Assembly (NCBI GenBank): GCA_964617665.1
Contig: CAZUAH010000322.1
Span: 1 to 15,288, forward strand
Direction: 5' to 3'
Length of the DNA stretch: 15,288 nucleotides
Source: JADHUC01 sp964617665
GTDB taxonomy: Bacteria; Planctomycetota; Planctomycetia; Pirellulales; Pirellulaceae
Every line of letters begins with the position of its first letter. The stretch's first letter is position 1. Position numbers and translations under genes: made by a program. This document shows positions 15,002-15,288 of this stretch, in pieces. The notes below the pieces were generated by a model. It had not been told where the DNA came from, made no database searches, and was given only the letters and a program-made list of their open reading frames with translations.

Positions 15002-15288
15002 TCATTTTCCCCTATGCGGCGGTACGGCCTTCTGCTTGCCGACGCCAGCGGCAATTGCCGGCACGACCGATTCAGCCGAGCCGCGGCTGAGATCGAAAAT
15101 CGTGAAACCGGCGGCGCCGAGTTTGCGGGCGTGGTAGATTTGGCCCACCGTTCGGTCGTCGGAGAGCCGCCATTGTCCGATCCCTGGGTAGATCGGAATG
15201 CGGCCTTCGACCAGCTTCAGTTGGTTGCTGACTAGGCCGATGAAGTTCAGGTCGCTTTGGGTGTAGTCCATGGGGCAAACGAAATCGA
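15002..15288 (-). CDS. 3' end of a family 10 glycosylhydrolase-like protein (partial)
   Basis: Ninety-five complete C-terminal codons before the TGA at 15002-15004 are visible. The frame continues past the right edge (DFVCPMDYTQSD spans the last in-frame methionine), so the ATG at 15271 is internal and not the start. The segments DFVCPMDYT, PIYPGIGQWRLSDDRTVGQI and ARKLGAAGFTIFDLS match the end of the GHL10/DUF-type putative glycosyl hydrolases (TIM barrel; PMxY, then a YPGIG strand, then a GAxGFxIF strand) common in planctomycetes. Such enzymes are predicted to cut polysaccharides outside the cell. Catalytic acids are expected upstream and cannot be checked. The last 15 residues are basic and look divergent. 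It is convergent with the second oxidoreductase, with the two palindromes between them. Confidence 0.75.
   Translation of the reverse strand, partial: DFVCPMDYTQSDLNFIGLVSNQLKLVEGRIPIYPGIGQWRLSDDRTVGQIYHARKLGAAGFTIFDLSRGSAESVVPAIAAGVGKQKAVPPHRGK

Overview
The window looks like a chromosomal piece of a planctomycete (Planctomycetota, Pirellula/Rhodopirellula-like). This is an inference from gene content, not from a marker gene. The evidence is two Gfo/Idh/MocA oxidoreductases with twin-arginine signals, a very large secreted PQQ-type propeller protein, a hydrazine-synthase-alpha-like cytochrome fused to a SUMF1/FGE-type domain, a family 10 glycosylhydrolase-like protein and short GC-rich intergenic palindromes. 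DNA is moderately GC-rich. Most genes sit alone behind their own Shine-Dalgarno (SD) sequence and often their own terminator, so there is little sign of operons.

Layout. 46-204 (-): remnant of an ORF6N (phage-type regulator) gene. 325-362: terminator. 398-751 (-): small secreted protein with 11-residue helical repeats. 1060-2409 (+): Tat-exported Gfo/Idh/MocA oxidoreductase. 2432-2463: shared terminator hairpin. 2483-3406 (-): exported carbon-nitrogen hydrolase. 3595-6633 (+): 1012-residue protein with a decayed methyltransferase-like N-terminus and a PQQ-like beta-propeller. 6634-7076: long leader with a good -10 box. 7077-8351 (+): probable transglutaminase-elicitor-like cysteine-fold protein with an acidic tail. 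8356-8385: terminator. 8484-12233 (+): the 1249-residue HzsA-like / cytochrome c / SUMF1 fusion. 12281-13090 (-): MerR regulator with a GyrI-like ligand domain, read from a MerR-type promoter with a 19-bp spacer. 13546-14805 (+): second Tat Gfo/Idh/MocA oxidoreductase. 14815-14941: two different extragenic palindromes side by side. 15002-15288 (-): 3' end of a glycosylhydrolase-like gene running off the window.

How the genes fit together. Nearly every product carries an export signal (Tat for the two oxidoreductases, Sec-like for the rest), so the region mostly supplies the periplasm or cell surface. The likely themes are sugar or polysaccharide handling and periplasmic redox chemistry. No pathway can be assembled from these genes alone. 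The most unusual protein is the HzsA-like fusion: it has both CxxCH haem motifs and the propeller core of hydrazine synthase alpha, but no beta or gamma subunit gene lies beside it, and its FGE-like domain lacks one of the two catalytic cysteines. It is therefore best read as a relative of unknown function, not as hydrazine synthase or a formylglycine-generating enzyme.
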